DNA of 64,000 nucleotides from Gammaproteobacteria bacterium (GTDB lineage Bacteria > Pseudomonadota > Gammaproteobacteria > Pseudomonadales > Halieaceae): contig JAUHXH010000002.1 in the NCBI GenBank assembly GCA_030427085.1, positions 1,054,001-1,118,000 on the forward strand, in the 5' to 3' direction. Of the stretch, positions 8,655 through 16,361 are shown one piece after another (the stretch's first letter is position 1; every line of letters begins with the position of its first letter). Position numbers and translations under genes: made by a program. Under the pieces are notes generated by a model. It saw only the letters and a program-made list of their open reading frames with translations. It was not told the DNA's origin and did not search any database.

Positions 8655-9515
8655 ATGAACCCCACACTGCGCCAGTTACTGGCGGTGCTGGACCCCAGCC
8701 CACAGGGCGATCTGGTGTTTCGCGCCGAGAACATGCATCCGGGCGCCTTCCGGGTCTACGGCGGCCAGGTGTTGGCGCAGGCACAGCGCGCCGCAGTTGC
8801 CACCGTGCCCCAGGACCGGGTGCTGCACTCCCAGCACGCCTACTTCCTGCGCCCCGGCGATCCGAAAGAACCCATTGTGTATGAGGTGGAAAACGCTCGC
8901 GACGGCCTCAGCTTCAGTTCCCGGCGCGTGGTGGCCCTGCAAAAGGGGCGCCCGATCATGGGCACCTCGATGTCCTTCCAGCAGCCCTCCGAGGGTTCCG
9001 AGTTTCAGCCTGACATGCCAGATGGCATCCCAGCGCCCGAAACCCTGGTGTCAGAGCGGCAGCTAGGCCTGGACAGTGGCAAACTCTACGAAGAATTCAT
9101 GATCACCACCGGGCCGGACCTGGACGTACGCGTGGTGGACCCCATCGATTGGGAGAACCCCCGCGAACGCGCACCGGAATTACAGGTGTGGATGAAAACC
9201 ACCGAGCCGGTGGGTGATGGGATTGCCCTGCACCAGTCCTTGCTGACCTACATGTCTGACGCCTTCCTGATCGACGTTTGCCTCGCCACCCGCGGGCTCA
9301 CCTTCCACTCCCGCGCCCTGCAGGTGGCCAGCCTGGACCACGCCATCTGGTTCCACGAGGACTTCCGCGCCGACGAATGGTTGATGCACATCGTGGAAAC
9401 CAAGCGCATGTCCGCCGGCCGCGGGCTGGCCTACGGCAGCTTCTACCGCGCCGATGGCGTGCTGGTAGCCAGCACCGTGCAACAGGGCCTGATGCGCGTG
9501 CGCGGCGAGCGCTAA
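8655..9515 (+). CDS. tesB: Acyl-CoA thioesterase II
   Basis: A 286-residue double hot-dog thioesterase that releases free fatty acid from acyl-CoA in the cytoplasm. The N-terminal half has GGQVLAQAQRAA (motif near residues 36-47) and HSQHAYFLRPGD; the C-terminal half has DGIALHQSLLTYMSD and LDHAIWFHEDFRADEW, as in TesB. A GAGG lies about 12 bases upstream of the ATG. The acyl-CoA synthetase gene follows 97 bases downstream on the same strand, so activation and release of acyl groups are encoded side by side. Confidence 0.93.
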   Translation: MNPTLRQLLAVLDPSPQGDLVFRAENMHPGAFRVYGGQVLAQAQRAAVATVPQDRVLHSQHAYFLRPGDPKEPIVYEVENARDGLSFSSRRVVALQKGRPIMGTSMSFQQPSEGSEFQPDMPDGIPAPETLVSERQLGLDSGKLYEEFMITTGPDLDVRVVDPIDWENPRERAPELQVWMKTTEPVGDGIALHQSLLTYMSDAFLIDVCLATRGLTFHSRALQVASLDHAIWFHEDFRADEWLMHIVETKRMSAGRGLAYGSFYRADGVLVASTVQQGLMRVRGER

Positions 9516-9612
9516 CACAGCACTGGTGGAGCGTGCCGGCAAGGCTTACTATCGGGAGATACCTGAAAAACACACATAACGATTTATAACTAAAGAAGAG
9601 GTACCACGAGCC

Positions 9613-11145
9613 ATGCCGCACCCCAGCGTTACTGCCCAGGAAACTCCGCACAAACCCGCCTTCATCATGGCCGAAAGCGGCGAGATGGTGACCTACCGCC
9701 AACTCGATGAACGTTCCAACCAGGGCGCGCAGTTACTGCGCAGCCTGGGCATTAAAAGCGGCGACCACATCGCCGTGATGATGGAGAACAACCGCCAGTA
9801 CCTCGAAATCGCCTGGGCCTGCCAGCGCTCCGGCGTGATCTACACCCCCATCAGCACCCACCTGCTCGCCGCCGAAACCGCCTACATTCTTGACAACTGC
9901 GAGGCGCGAGCTTTCATCGGTTCCTACAAACTGGCCGAGGTGGCCAAGGCCATGCTGGAACACGCCGACGGCGTGGAACACTTCTTCATGGTGGGTGGCG
10001 TGAAAGAGGGCTTTGAGTCCTGGGAGGAAACCAGCGCCATGCAGCCGGAAACCCCCATCGAGGACGAAGTCTACGGCATCGCCATGATGTACTCCTCCGG
10101 CACCACCGGCCAACCCAAGGGCGTGTTTGTGCCACCGCCCGGCGAAGACGTACACACCCCCAACCCATTGGCCGGCAGCCTGGGCGCCGCCTTCGGCTTC
10201 AGCCCCGAAACCGTCTACCTTTCACCCGCGCCGCTGTACCACGCTGCGCCGCACCACTACAACATGATGAACCTGTACCTCGGCGGCACCTCCATCATCA
10301 TGGAAAAGTTCGACGCCGAATCCGCCCTGCGCCTGATCGAAGAACACAACTGCACCCACAGCCAGTGGGTGCCCATCATGTTCATCCGCATGCTGAAACT
10401 GCCCGAGGAAGTACGCAAACGCTACGACGTGAGCTCCATGCAGGTAGCCGTGCACGCCGCCGCGCCGTGCCCGGTGGAAGTGAAAGAGCAGATGATCGAA
10501 TGGTGGGGCGAAGTGATCGTGGAATACTACGCCGCGAGTGAAGGTATTGGCATCACCATCATCGACGCCGCCGACTGGCTGGCCCACAAAGGCTCCGTGG
10601 GCCGCGCCCTGATCGGTGAAATCCACATTGTGGATGACGAAGGCAACGAGCTCCCCACCGGCGAAATCGGCACCATCTTCTTCGGTAACGGCGGCAGGTT
10701 CGAATACCACAAGGAACCCGGCAAAACCTCCGAAGCCCACGACGAACGAGGCTGGGCCACCACTGGCGACGTGGGCTATGTGGACGAGGAAGGCTACCTC
10801 TACCTCACTGACCGCAAGAACTTCATGATCATCTCCGGCGGCGTGAACATCTACCCCCAGGAAATCGAAAACCTGCTGATCACCCATCCCCAGGTGGCGG
10901 ACGTTGCTGTGTTCGGTGTGCCGCACGAAGAGTTTGGCGAAGAAGTGAAAGCCGTGGTTGAACCGCAGAACTGGGCGGATGCGACAGATGAGGTGGCACT
11001 GGAATTGATTGAGTGGTGCCGGGAACGACTGTCACATATCAAGGCGCCGCGGTCGGTGGATTTTAAGGAGAAGCTGCCGCGGATGGATAATGGGAAGTTG
11101 TATAAGCGGCATCTGGCGGATGAGTATCGGGATGGGGAGGGGTGA
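9613..11145 (+). CDS. AMP-dependent acyl-CoA synthetase
   Basis: A 510-residue ANL-superfamily enzyme that activates a carboxylic acid with ATP and CoA via an acyl-adenylate. The P-loop-like motif YSSGTTGQPKGV is at 160-171. Further family blocks are EYYAASEG, GWATTGDVGYVDEEGYLYLTDR and, near the end, PRMDNGKLYKRHL with the catalytic lysine. AGAAGAGG precedes the ATG by 11 bases. The chain-length preference cannot be read from sequence; the adjacent TesB suggests medium- to long-chain acyl groups. The last 40 codons become noticeably less GC-rich, just before the AT-rich accessory region begins. Confidence 0.9.
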   Translation: MPHPSVTAQETPHKPAFIMAESGEMVTYRQLDERSNQGAQLLRSLGIKSGDHIAVMMENNRQYLEIAWACQRSGVIYTPISTHLLAAETAYILDNCEARAFIGSYKLAEVAKAMLEHADGVEHFFMVGGVKEGFESWEETSAMQPETPIEDEVYGIAMMYSSGTTGQPKGVFVPPPGEDVHTPNPLAGSLGAAFGFSPETVYLSPAPLYHAAPHHYNMMNLYLGGTSIIMEKFDAESALRLIEEHNCTHSQWVPIMFIRMLKLPEEVRKRYDVSSMQVAVHAAAPCPVEVKEQMIEWWGEVIVEYYAASEGIGITIIDAADWLAHKGSVGRALIGEIHIVDDEGNELPTGEIGTIFFGNGGRFEYHKEPGKTSEAHDERGWATTGDVGYVDEEGYLYLTDRKNFMIISGGVNIYPQEIENLLITHPQVADVAVFGVPHEEFGEEVKAVVEPQNWADATDEVALELIEWCRERLSHIKAPRSVDFKEKLPRMDNGKLYKRHLADEYRDGEG

Positions 11146-11304
11146 GGTTCTCCATTTTTGGTGTTATATGCGCACTGGGATGGGGCAAATGGTTGATTTG
11201 ATTGAGGAAGGTTCTTTGGCGATTTTTGGATACAGGGAATTGGGTTTTTTTAGACCGGTCTCTGTAATTAGCTGTTACTGGGCGTCGTCAGTATTGAATT
11301 AAGA

Positions 11305-11571
11305 ATGAGCGTGAAAAGGAATTCAGTGCCAATGATCAAATCCCTACTCGCAGGTTCGCTACAGGCATTTGCCTCTGGCAGTTTCGTTCCTGGCGCTTTC
11401 GTTGAATTCTGTGCCGACTGCAGCTATTCAGTGTTTGGAAACTGTCGCGCTGTAGCAGGTATCGGCTCCGCGTTCGCTTCGCATCGTGGCACTATCAAGG
11501 TTTACTGTGTCGCCGCAGTAACCAGTAAGGGTTGTGGACGGCCTATCGGCCGCCTCAACCTTCGGCGTTAA
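11305..11571 (+). CDS. Uncertain small ORF at the left edge of the cassette array
   Basis: An 88-codon open frame with several cysteines (FCADCSYS, GNCRAV). It ends inside the first attC-like site, as cassette genes often do, so its last 18 residues are translation of that site. I recognise no family. The rest of the 386-base gap between the acyl-CoA synthetase stop and the first attC-like site shows no other gene, no clear attC left of this ORF, and no integrase. It may be a decayed first cassette. Confidence 0.25.
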   Translation: MSVKRNSVPMIKSLLAGSLQAFASGSFVPGAFVEFCADCSYSVFGNCRAVAGIGSAFASHRGTIKVYCVAAVTSKGCGRPIGRLNLRR

Positions 11572-11573
11572 TG
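11516..11573 (+). repeat. attC-like site 1 (degenerate)
   Basis: The outer boxes are CAGTAAC (11516-11522) and GTTAATG (11567-11573), near-complementary. The inner arms AAGGGTTGTGGACGGCC and CGGCCGCCTCAACCTT pair around a short loop. It deviates from the GTTRRRY consensus, but the position after an ORF and the GGCG before GTTA match the other sites. Confidence 0.55.
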
Positions 11574-11576
11574 GGC

Positions 11577-11909
11577 ATGACGAGGGCAAGTGCTTCGATT
11601 CTACATGGCATCATTGTCGCAATGCCTGGGCTCATGTTAGGGGCAGATATGAATGGGCTGGTGCTGACACTAATAGTATTGATCATTGTTGGGGCAAGTG
11701 CGGTTTCATACTGGGCGGGCTTACGTTCATCCAGCAACGCTCCAAAAATAAGTTACATCATCATGGGTGGGTTCGTCTGCTTTGGTGCTTTTAGTTTTTC
11801 CATGCGTTTAGCCTCTTCCCTGATCGGGGCATTGTTGGCGCTAGCATTACTTTGTGCGGCATCGTATGTATACGCGAAGCTTACAACTTACGAGTATCGT
11901 GCCCATTAA
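11577..11909 (+). CDS. Cassette-borne integral membrane protein, unknown
   Basis: A 110-residue hydrophobic protein. It has about four predicted membrane segments, two in the first half (around ILHGIIVAMPGLML and LVLTLIVLIIVGASAV) and two in the second (around ISYIIMGGFVCFGAF and IGALLALALLCAASY). The ATG at 11577 follows the R' box of attC 1 by three bases; ATG 11571 inside the box, or a later internal ATG, are possible. The stop codon lies in the R'' box of attC 2. I recognise no family and infer only a membrane location. Confidence 0.6.
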   Translation: MTRASASILHGIIVAMPGLMLGADMNGLVLTLIVLIIVGASAVSYWAGLRSSSNAPKISYIIMGGFVCFGAFSFSMRLASSLIGALLALALLCAASYVYAKLTTYEYRAH

Positions 11910-11990
11910 CAAGTCGCCCAAGTTTACTCCGGCCCTACGGGCCTCCGCGGGACGGCCGACAAGCGGCCGCCCCTTGTCTTGGCGTTAGGT
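11904..11990 (+). repeat. attC site 2
   Basis: R'' is CATTAAC (11904-11910) and R' is GTTAGGT (11984-11990), a full GTTRRRY match. The inner arms AAGTCGCCCAAG and CTTGTCTTGGC pair. The central part is GC-rich with CGGCCC/GGGCC and CGGCCG elements. At 87 bases its length is in the normal attC range. Confidence 0.85.
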
Positions 11991-11997
11991 ATCTGAC

Positions 11998-12552
11998 GTG
12001 CTGCGGCAAATCCTAAAGTACATTGGAATCGGCGTGCTGCTCGGAATTGGGTTCGTTGTGACTCAAACTCTCTACTACGAGCTCTACGCTAAGGATAAGA
12101 TCAAGTCTCAGATGGAGGAAATTTCTGAGGAAGTGTCGGAGGTATTCTCTATGTTCTACCAGCCGGGTTATGTTGATTTTTGGCGGGATATTGAGAACGA
12201 CAGACCCGAGGCACTCTTGAGCTTCAACCTAGAAAGGGCCGCGCTTCGGGATAATGAAGTACAGATAACCGGTGTCGTCGAGAACCACGGTCCCGTCGTT
12301 TGGAGTCTTCTCACTTTAGAGGTTGAGGCGTTTGACGCTACAGGAGCAATCTTTGCCGAATGTCACGAAATGATGAAGGCGGTTGAACCCGGGGCTCGTG
12401 AGAGCATTGTGTCGATATGTCCGTTTGTAGATGGGGTTCAAGATCCCGACCTGTCTGAGATGTCGTTTCGGGTCAGCAAGATATTTGAAGGCAATAGAGT
12501 GCTGAAGCCATCTGCAACACCTAACAAGGCAAAGCAAGATGGGACGCCGTAA
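11998..12552 (+). CDS. Cassette-borne membrane-anchored protein, unknown
   Basis: A 184-residue protein starting at a GTG seven bases after the R' box of attC 2. Residues about 5-27 form one membrane anchor (ILKYIGIGVLLGIGFVV). They are followed by an acidic, probably coiled segment and a beta-rich domain with NEVQITGVVENHGP and WSLLTLEVEAFDATG. This resembles the extracytoplasmic FxLYD-type fold in pattern, but I am not sure of the family. The last 11 residues (from TPNKAKQ) are read from attC 3, so the true domain ends before them. Confidence 0.65.
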   Translation: MLRQILKYIGIGVLLGIGFVVTQTLYYELYAKDKIKSQMEEISEEVSEVFSMFYQPGYVDFWRDIENDRPEALLSFNLERAALRDNEVQITGVVENHGPVVWSLLTLEVEAFDATGAIFAECHEMMKAVEPGARESIVSICPFVDGVQDPDLSEMSFRVSKIFEGNRVLKPSATPNKAKQDGTP

Positions 12553-12579
12553 CCGGCGCCCCTGTTTGCGGCGTTACAT
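12519..12579 (+). repeat. attC site 3
   Basis: R'' is ACCTAAC (12519-12525), a consensus match; R' is GTTACAT (12573-12579), one base off. The arms GGCAAAGCAAG and CTGTTTGCGGC pair, with a GACGCCGTAACCGGCGCC centre. At 61 bases it is at the short end for attC. It overlaps the 3' end of the preceding ORF. Confidence 0.82.
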
Positions 12580-12594
12580 TTTTATGAGAGAGAT

Positions 12595-13083
12595 ATGGAT
12601 AAACTGAAAAGATTTCAACTGATCAATCAGTTGTTAATTCTGGAGAAGCTATACCCAGATGAGGCGGATTACTACGCTAAAAACAGGAAAGCACTTGAAT
12701 ATGGGTTTGAACTTCACTATTCATGGCTAACCGAAAACCTAAGTGATGAACTGTCTGAGCAGCAATGCAAAGAAGTTCTCGACATAATGGATATGTATCG
12801 CTCGATTACATTTTCATGGAATCGTATAAATCCTGACAAAGAATTACCAAATGAATATAAATTTCGTGGTTTTGATGGGAACAACGAGGCGGAGCTAAGA
12901 AGCTATGTCCAATATTTTGTCGTTGAATTAGACAGGTTTGAAGAGTTGAGATATGGCCAATCATTTCCTAGCTTCAACAGTCATACCCGAATGCTGGAAA
13001 CGTATAGAAAGCAACTTGATGTATGGAAAAACTTCAACTTTGATCTGACGGAGAATCAAATTGCCTCGGTAATGGAGGCATAA
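12595..13083 (+). CDS. YfbU family protein in a cassette
   Basis: A 162-residue protein clearly related in layout to E. coli YfbU: N-terminal RFQLINQLLILEKLYPDEA, then a GYGLQ-like EYGFELHY, DIMDMYRSI (the DIMEMY block), FRGFDGNNEAE (the F-x-GFD block) and a terminal LTENQIASVM. The biochemical role of YfbU is not established. It starts with ATG 15 bases after attC 3, with GAGAGAG as a likely binding site. The next ORF begins one base after the stop with no attC between, so the two share a cassette. Its AT-richness differs from the core genes and fits lateral acquisition. Confidence 0.85.
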   Translation: MDKLKRFQLINQLLILEKLYPDEADYYAKNRKALEYGFELHYSWLTENLSDELSEQQCKEVLDIMDMYRSITFSWNRINPDKELPNEYKFRGFDGNNEAELRSYVQYFVVELDRFEELRYGQSFPSFNSHTRMLETYRKQLDVWKNFNFDLTENQIASVMEA

Positions 13084-13084
13084 T

Positions 13085-13573
13085 GTGGATGATGCCCTAA
13101 ATTGGATTGGCTCAGTGTGCTCAATCCTTGGTGCAGGATATGCCTGTTATCAAGCAAAAATATCCAAATCTGCTGCAGAAATTTCAAAGTCAATAAGGAG
13201 TCAGCTTATAAATCATAGGAAAACATCTGAGTTGTCCGAGTTGCAAGCTCTATTGCGAACTGCGCAAAATGCATTTAATAAATATGCATCGTCTAATTCT
13301 TCTGCTCTGAAGGGTATTGATCACAATTCGGATGCTCAGGTTGTCTTGGAGTTTATAAACAAACTCAAAGCGCTAAGGGAATATTTTGCTGACCACTTCG
13401 ACAATGCTGCTGACAAGACATACGATGAAATAAACGTGAACCTTGCATTGTTTAGAGCAACTACTGCATCAAGTAGAGTGTCCTCAATTGGTGCGGATAT
13501 TCTGACATCTATAACCGGATTCTCTCCTAGCTTGCAGCGAGAGCTAAATGCGCACAAAGAAAAAACATCGTAG
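13085..13573 (+). CDS. Hypothetical helical protein co-carried with YfbU
   Basis: A 162-residue protein starting at a GTG one base after the YfbU stop, which implies translational coupling. A single hydrophobic stretch near residues 5-24 (LNWIGSVCSILGAGYACYQA) may anchor it to the membrane. The remainder looks mostly alpha-helical and polar, with no catalytic motif I recognise. It ends five bases before the degenerate attC 4. Being carried in the same cassette as YfbU suggests a shared function, but that is inference from position only. Confidence 0.65.
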   Translation: MDDALNWIGSVCSILGAGYACYQAKISKSAAEISKSIRSQLINHRKTSELSELQALLRTAQNAFNKYASSNSSALKGIDHNSDAQVVLEFINKLKALREYFADHFDNAADKTYDEINVNLALFRATTASSRVSSIGADILTSITGFSPSLQRELNAHKEKTS

Positions 13574-13578
13574 TCAAA

Positions 13579-13638
13579 ATGTAACAAGTCAAAGCACTCG
13601 GACTCAGCAAAGCTGCGCCGGTGTTTGAAGCTGTAGGT
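13579..13638 (+). repeat. attC-like site 4 (degenerate)
   Basis: The outer boxes ATGTAAC (13579-13585) and TGTAGGT (13632-13638) are degenerate. The body has a weakly pairing CAAAGCACTCGG and GCCGGTGTTTGAAG. It sits exactly where a site is expected, between two unrelated ORFs. It may be a decayed attC that can no longer recombine. Confidence 0.5.
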
Positions 13639-13640
13639 GC

Positions 13641-13646
13641 AGGAGG
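13641..13646 (+). promoter_or_regulatory. Ribosome binding site fixing the TTG start of the cyclodeaminase cassette gene
   Basis: A perfect AGGAGG lies five bases before TTG 13652. It argues that this TTG, not the in-frame GTG at 13637 that overlaps the attC-like box, is the real start. Confidence 0.7.
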
Positions 13647-13651
13647 CATCG

Positions 13652-14362
13652 TTGTCACAACTAGAATTAGTCACAGAAAGTAAAAGTTTATTATCTAAGC
13701 CAGCCACAGAATTATTGGCAGACTTTGGTTCAGGTAAAGCATCTCCAGGTTCAGGTAGTGCAGCAGCCTTGATGGGGCTTTTGTCATCCAAGTTACTCTT
13801 AACGGTATGCAGTATTAGCAAAGGAAAACCTGACTGCGCTAAGGATGTAAAGGTTTTCGACTATGTGGCAGAGCAAATCAAACAAGAGATAGAGCCCAAA
13901 TTGAGGGAGCTATTTGAAAAAGATGCCAAAGATTTCGATCGAGTTGTTGAACTGCGACAACTGAGAGATAACGCTAAGGAAAGCAAAGAAAAATCTGCTT
14001 ATTCACGCGAAGCTAATGAGCTCCTTGAGCAGGCAACAGACTGTGCGATTGAGATAACAGATCTTTGTATGAAGCTAATCGATCATGGGATAGTAATATT
14101 TGAAAGTGGTTGGCATGCTGTCAGAGGCGATTCTGGTGCCGCTATTAGTTCGGCTGTTTCTGGGGTAATGTCGGGTATCTTCATAATAAGTCTTAATCTA
14201 AAAACCCTTAAAGAAAGAAAATATGCGCAAAATAAGGTCAGCAAATGCAATGATTTATACACTGCATTACAAAATAAACAAGCTGCTGCATTTGGTTGCG
14301 TAACTTCCATTAACACTGAAGCTATAGAAGCTGTGCAACTAGAGCTAGGTGATGGCACCTAA
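13652..14362 (+). CDS. Cyclodeaminase/cyclohydrolase (FTCD_C) family protein in a cassette
   Basis: A 236-residue protein whose N-terminal block LLADFGSGKASPGSGSAAAL is the hallmark of the formiminotransferase-cyclodeaminase C-terminal/cyclohydrolase family (one-carbon folate enzymes). The rest is helical, as expected, with VFDYVAEQI, DFDRVVEL and a later SGWHAVRGDSGAAISSAVSGV resembling the family's second conserved region. The start is TTG with an AGGAGG five bases upstream. The stop codon TAA is part of the R'' box of attC 5. Family members normally act on formimino- or methenyl-tetrahydrofolate; whether this diverged, AT-rich copy does is unknown. Confidence 0.78.
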   Translation: MSQLELVTESKSLLSKPATELLADFGSGKASPGSGSAAALMGLLSSKLLLTVCSISKGKPDCAKDVKVFDYVAEQIKQEIEPKLRELFEKDAKDFDRVVELRQLRDNAKESKEKSAYSREANELLEQATDCAIEITDLCMKLIDHGIVIFESGWHAVRGDSGAAISSAVSGVMSGIFIISLNLKTLKERKYAQNKVSKCNDLYTALQNKQAAAFGCVTSINTEAIEAVQLELGDGT

Positions 14363-14441
14363 CAAAGCAAGCCAGCAAGGGCCGCTGCATGGCCGGAACC
14401 TCCACTCCGGCGCTTCGCACCTGCTGTTTGCGGCGTTAGGC
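14357..14441 (+). repeat. attC site 5 (best conserved)
   Basis: R'' is ACCTAAC (14357-14363) and R' is GTTAGGC (14435-14441); both match consensus. The arms AAAGCAAGCCAGCAAG and CTGCTGTTTGCGGC pair, and a GGCCGCTGCATGGCC hairpin lies in the middle. The site is 85 bases and holds the stop codon of the cyclodeaminase ORF. Confidence 0.92.
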
Positions 14442-14466
14442 GAAAAAACCGCAAAAGGAATGCGAG

Positions 14467-15519
14467 TTGAATTTATTTGATTATCTTTATGTGGATCTTG
14501 AGAAGGTGATCTCACTATATAGCCAGTTAACGGGTGGTGTTATTGAATTGAGAGAAACCCAATCTGAAAGAGGGTCGACTTTAGACAATAAAAGAAACTA
14601 CGATTTCAAGGTATTCAAGCATGATGCAGGTGGTACGACACAAGAACAGGAACAGAATAAAACAACTATTAAGCCTTATCATTCTCTCTTACAAGAACTC
14701 GAATCAGAACTATCTTCTTCGGGTTACCTATTGGATTTAGCTAACTTTGAAGAGGGAAAAACGCTAAAAGATTTGAGATTAAGGGAGGCACTAAAAAATG
14801 CCTTGTGCGTAAAATGCTCCGGCCGAATAGTTATTGAAGACTATGAGAGATTGAAAAAAATCGGCCAAGATTTTCCTGAAATAGTAAAGCTTATAAATCG
14901 AAGTCATGCTGATTCATTGAAGGAAACTCCAAGATACCAAAATGTCGAGCAGCAGATCCGAGATCTAGAAAACACAACTGGTGATAGAAACGCGAAGGCT
15001 AAAGCTAAGAAGAAGGCAAAAGAACTAAGATCAGGCCTTGACGAACTGCTAAATTCATCAGCAGCAGTTGAAATGGTTCCACAATGGATCCTGGATGGTA
15101 TGGGGACATGGATTGATGCATTTCTTCCGAAAATAACAAACATACGCGTCTATCCATTTAAGGAAGCGAATGATGAACACATTTTTGGGCATTTAGATGC
15201 AAATAATTTTACGGTTACAGACCCCACCGCCTTTCATTTCACATATGGCTCATTTCCTACAGAAGAATTCACAATGCTTGGCGTCATAACATCTGTTCCT
15301 CCGATGGAAGAAGAAAGCTTTTTACCGCTTCAGGAGTTTGAAAAAGAAGATCTTAAAGACTATGAAGCCGTTGAAAATGCATTTCGTGGTATGTTCCGAG
15401 GATTTGATGGAATGGAGGCTATGGTTAGAACCTGTCGGTACCCAAGAGTCCTAGTTCATCCAATTCTAGTTTATCGTCAAACATCGCCTAACAAGGCATT
15501 GCAGCGGACAAGCCACTGA
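14467..15519 (+). CDS. Hypothetical protein, possibly DUF6414-like, in a cassette
   Basis: A 350-residue protein starting at a TTG with AAAAGGAA six bases upstream. The N-terminus FDYLYVDLEKVISLYSQLTGG resembles proteins annotated as DUF6414, which start with a similar Y-x-D-x-x-K-V-x-S-x-x-S-Q-L pattern; I hold this loosely. Around residues 175-195 there is a lysine/alanine-rich, probably coiled region (AKAKAKKKAKEL). The final 11 residues (SPNKALQRTSH) are translated from attC 6, so the native C-terminus is uncertain. The function is unknown. Confidence 0.6.
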   Translation: MNLFDYLYVDLEKVISLYSQLTGGVIELRETQSERGSTLDNKRNYDFKVFKHDAGGTTQEQEQNKTTIKPYHSLLQELESELSSSGYLLDLANFEEGKTLKDLRLREALKNALCVKCSGRIVIEDYERLKKIGQDFPEIVKLINRSHADSLKETPRYQNVEQQIRDLENTTGDRNAKAKAKKKAKELRSGLDELLNSSAAVEMVPQWILDGMGTWIDAFLPKITNIRVYPFKEANDEHIFGHLDANNFTVTDPTAFHFTYGSFPTEEFTMLGVITSVPPMEEESFLPLQEFEKEDLKDYEAVENAFRGMFRGFDGMEAMVRTCRYPRVLVHPILVYRQTSPNKALQRTSH

Positions 15520-15533
15520 ATGCGGCGTTCGGC
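15486..15533 (+). repeat. attC site 6 (short)
   Basis: R'' is GCCTAAC (15486-15492), a consensus match; R' is GTTCGGC (15527-15533), one base off. The arms AAGGCATTGCAG and CTGAATGCGGC pair. At only 48 bases it is unusually short. Confidence 0.78.
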
Positions 15534-15566
15534 ATACTCAAAAAATATCGAGCGAGGATAGAGTTT

Positions 15567-15941
15567 TTGAAAAAGCTCTTAGTAACTATCACCTTGATGA
15601 TTTTTTCGTCGTTCGTTTCATCGAACGAGTTGTACAGAAAGTCGTCCGCTGGCGACAAGGGTACCCATTACGTCGTAGAGCATGGCAAACTCGATGATGG
15701 GAATATTCGAGTGCTAAGCAGTCGAATTGGCAAAGGAAATGCATACACAGACTTTACTGAATTAGAAATAGACTGTGCATCTAAGCTGTTCTTTGAAACA
15801 GCTGGTTCAAGTGAAGATGGAGCGAGGAGTAAACCTAGCAAGCCCCTCAAAGACTGGTCATCGCACTCTAAATGGACTCCGCTCGTTTCAGGCTCAAGTA
15901 AGTCAGATTTAGTTCACTTTATATGCGCAAAGTACAAGTAG
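15567..15941 (+). CDS. Cassette-borne secreted protein, unknown
   Basis: A 124-residue protein starting at a TTG 33 bases after attC 6, with GAGGATAGAG upstream. Residues 1-19 (MKKLLVTITLMIFSSFVSS) look like a Sec signal peptide. The mature part is small, with two cysteines (in IDCASK and FICAKY) that could form a disulphide. The layout matches small exported proteins of about 110 residues that are common in proteobacteria (surface-adhesin-like protein E type), but the family is not certain. An exported location is inferred. Confidence 0.6.
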   Translation: MKKLLVTITLMIFSSFVSSNELYRKSSAGDKGTHYVVEHGKLDDGNIRVLSSRIGKGNAYTDFTELEIDCASKLFFETAGSSEDGARSKPSKPLKDWSSHSKWTPLVSGSSKSDLVHFICAKYK

Positions 15942-15948
15942 GTCGCAC

Positions 15949-16008
15949 GCCTAAGAAGGCCAGTCAGCGGAACGCGCATGCTGCGCGCCCTTGCTGGCAG
16001 CGTTGCGT
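15949..16008 (+). repeat. attC-like site 7
   Basis: The outer boxes GCCTAAG (15949-15955) and GTTGCGT (16002-16008) each deviate from consensus. The arms AAGGCCAGTCAGC and GCTGGCAGC pair well around a GCGCATGCTGCGCGC core. It lies between two unrelated small ORFs. Confidence 0.65.
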
Positions 16009-16023
16009 GGCTGAAGCCCCGCA

Positions 16024-16356
16024 GTGAAGCGGCAAGTTCAGGTTGCTGGGATTCTACTAGGAGTTATCTCCTTTCTGGGAGGTCTTGCTGATATCTATAT
16101 GCAGTACGTTGATGGAGGCTCCATTCAATGGCGAGTACCACTTATTCTTATTGGTACAGGCGTCGGTTTGCCGTTAGTAATTTTTCCGTTCTTCGAATGG
16201 GATCTTGGCCCCGATCCAGCGTTGATCGGGGAAGAAGAATACGCACAATTACATTCCGGTGGAGGGTTTCTCGGCAACCTATCCGGAGGAGTTGGTTCTA
16301 GTGAAGGCGAAGGATATTCGGGCAGCGATAGCGACGGTGACAGTGGTGGGGACTGA
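16024..16356 (+). CDS. Cassette-borne small membrane protein with acidic tail, unknown
   Basis: A 110-residue protein from a GTG 15 bases after attC 7. It has two predicted membrane helices (around VAGILLGVISFLGGLADIY and VPLILIGTGVGLPLVIFPF). The tail from about residue 78 is low-complexity, rich in glycine, serine and aspartate (GYSGSDSDGDSGGD). No family recognised. Such tails are often disordered. Confidence 0.55.
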   Translation: MKRQVQVAGILLGVISFLGGLADIYMQYVDGGSIQWRVPLILIGTGVGLPLVIFPFFEWDLGPDPALIGEEEYAQLHSGGGFLGNLSGGVGSSEGEGYSGSDSDGDSGGD

Positions 16357-16361
16357 TCGCC

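Noticed and set aside
11305-11571. Small ORF as a firm gene
   Set aside because: No family, ends in the attC; kept only as low confidence.
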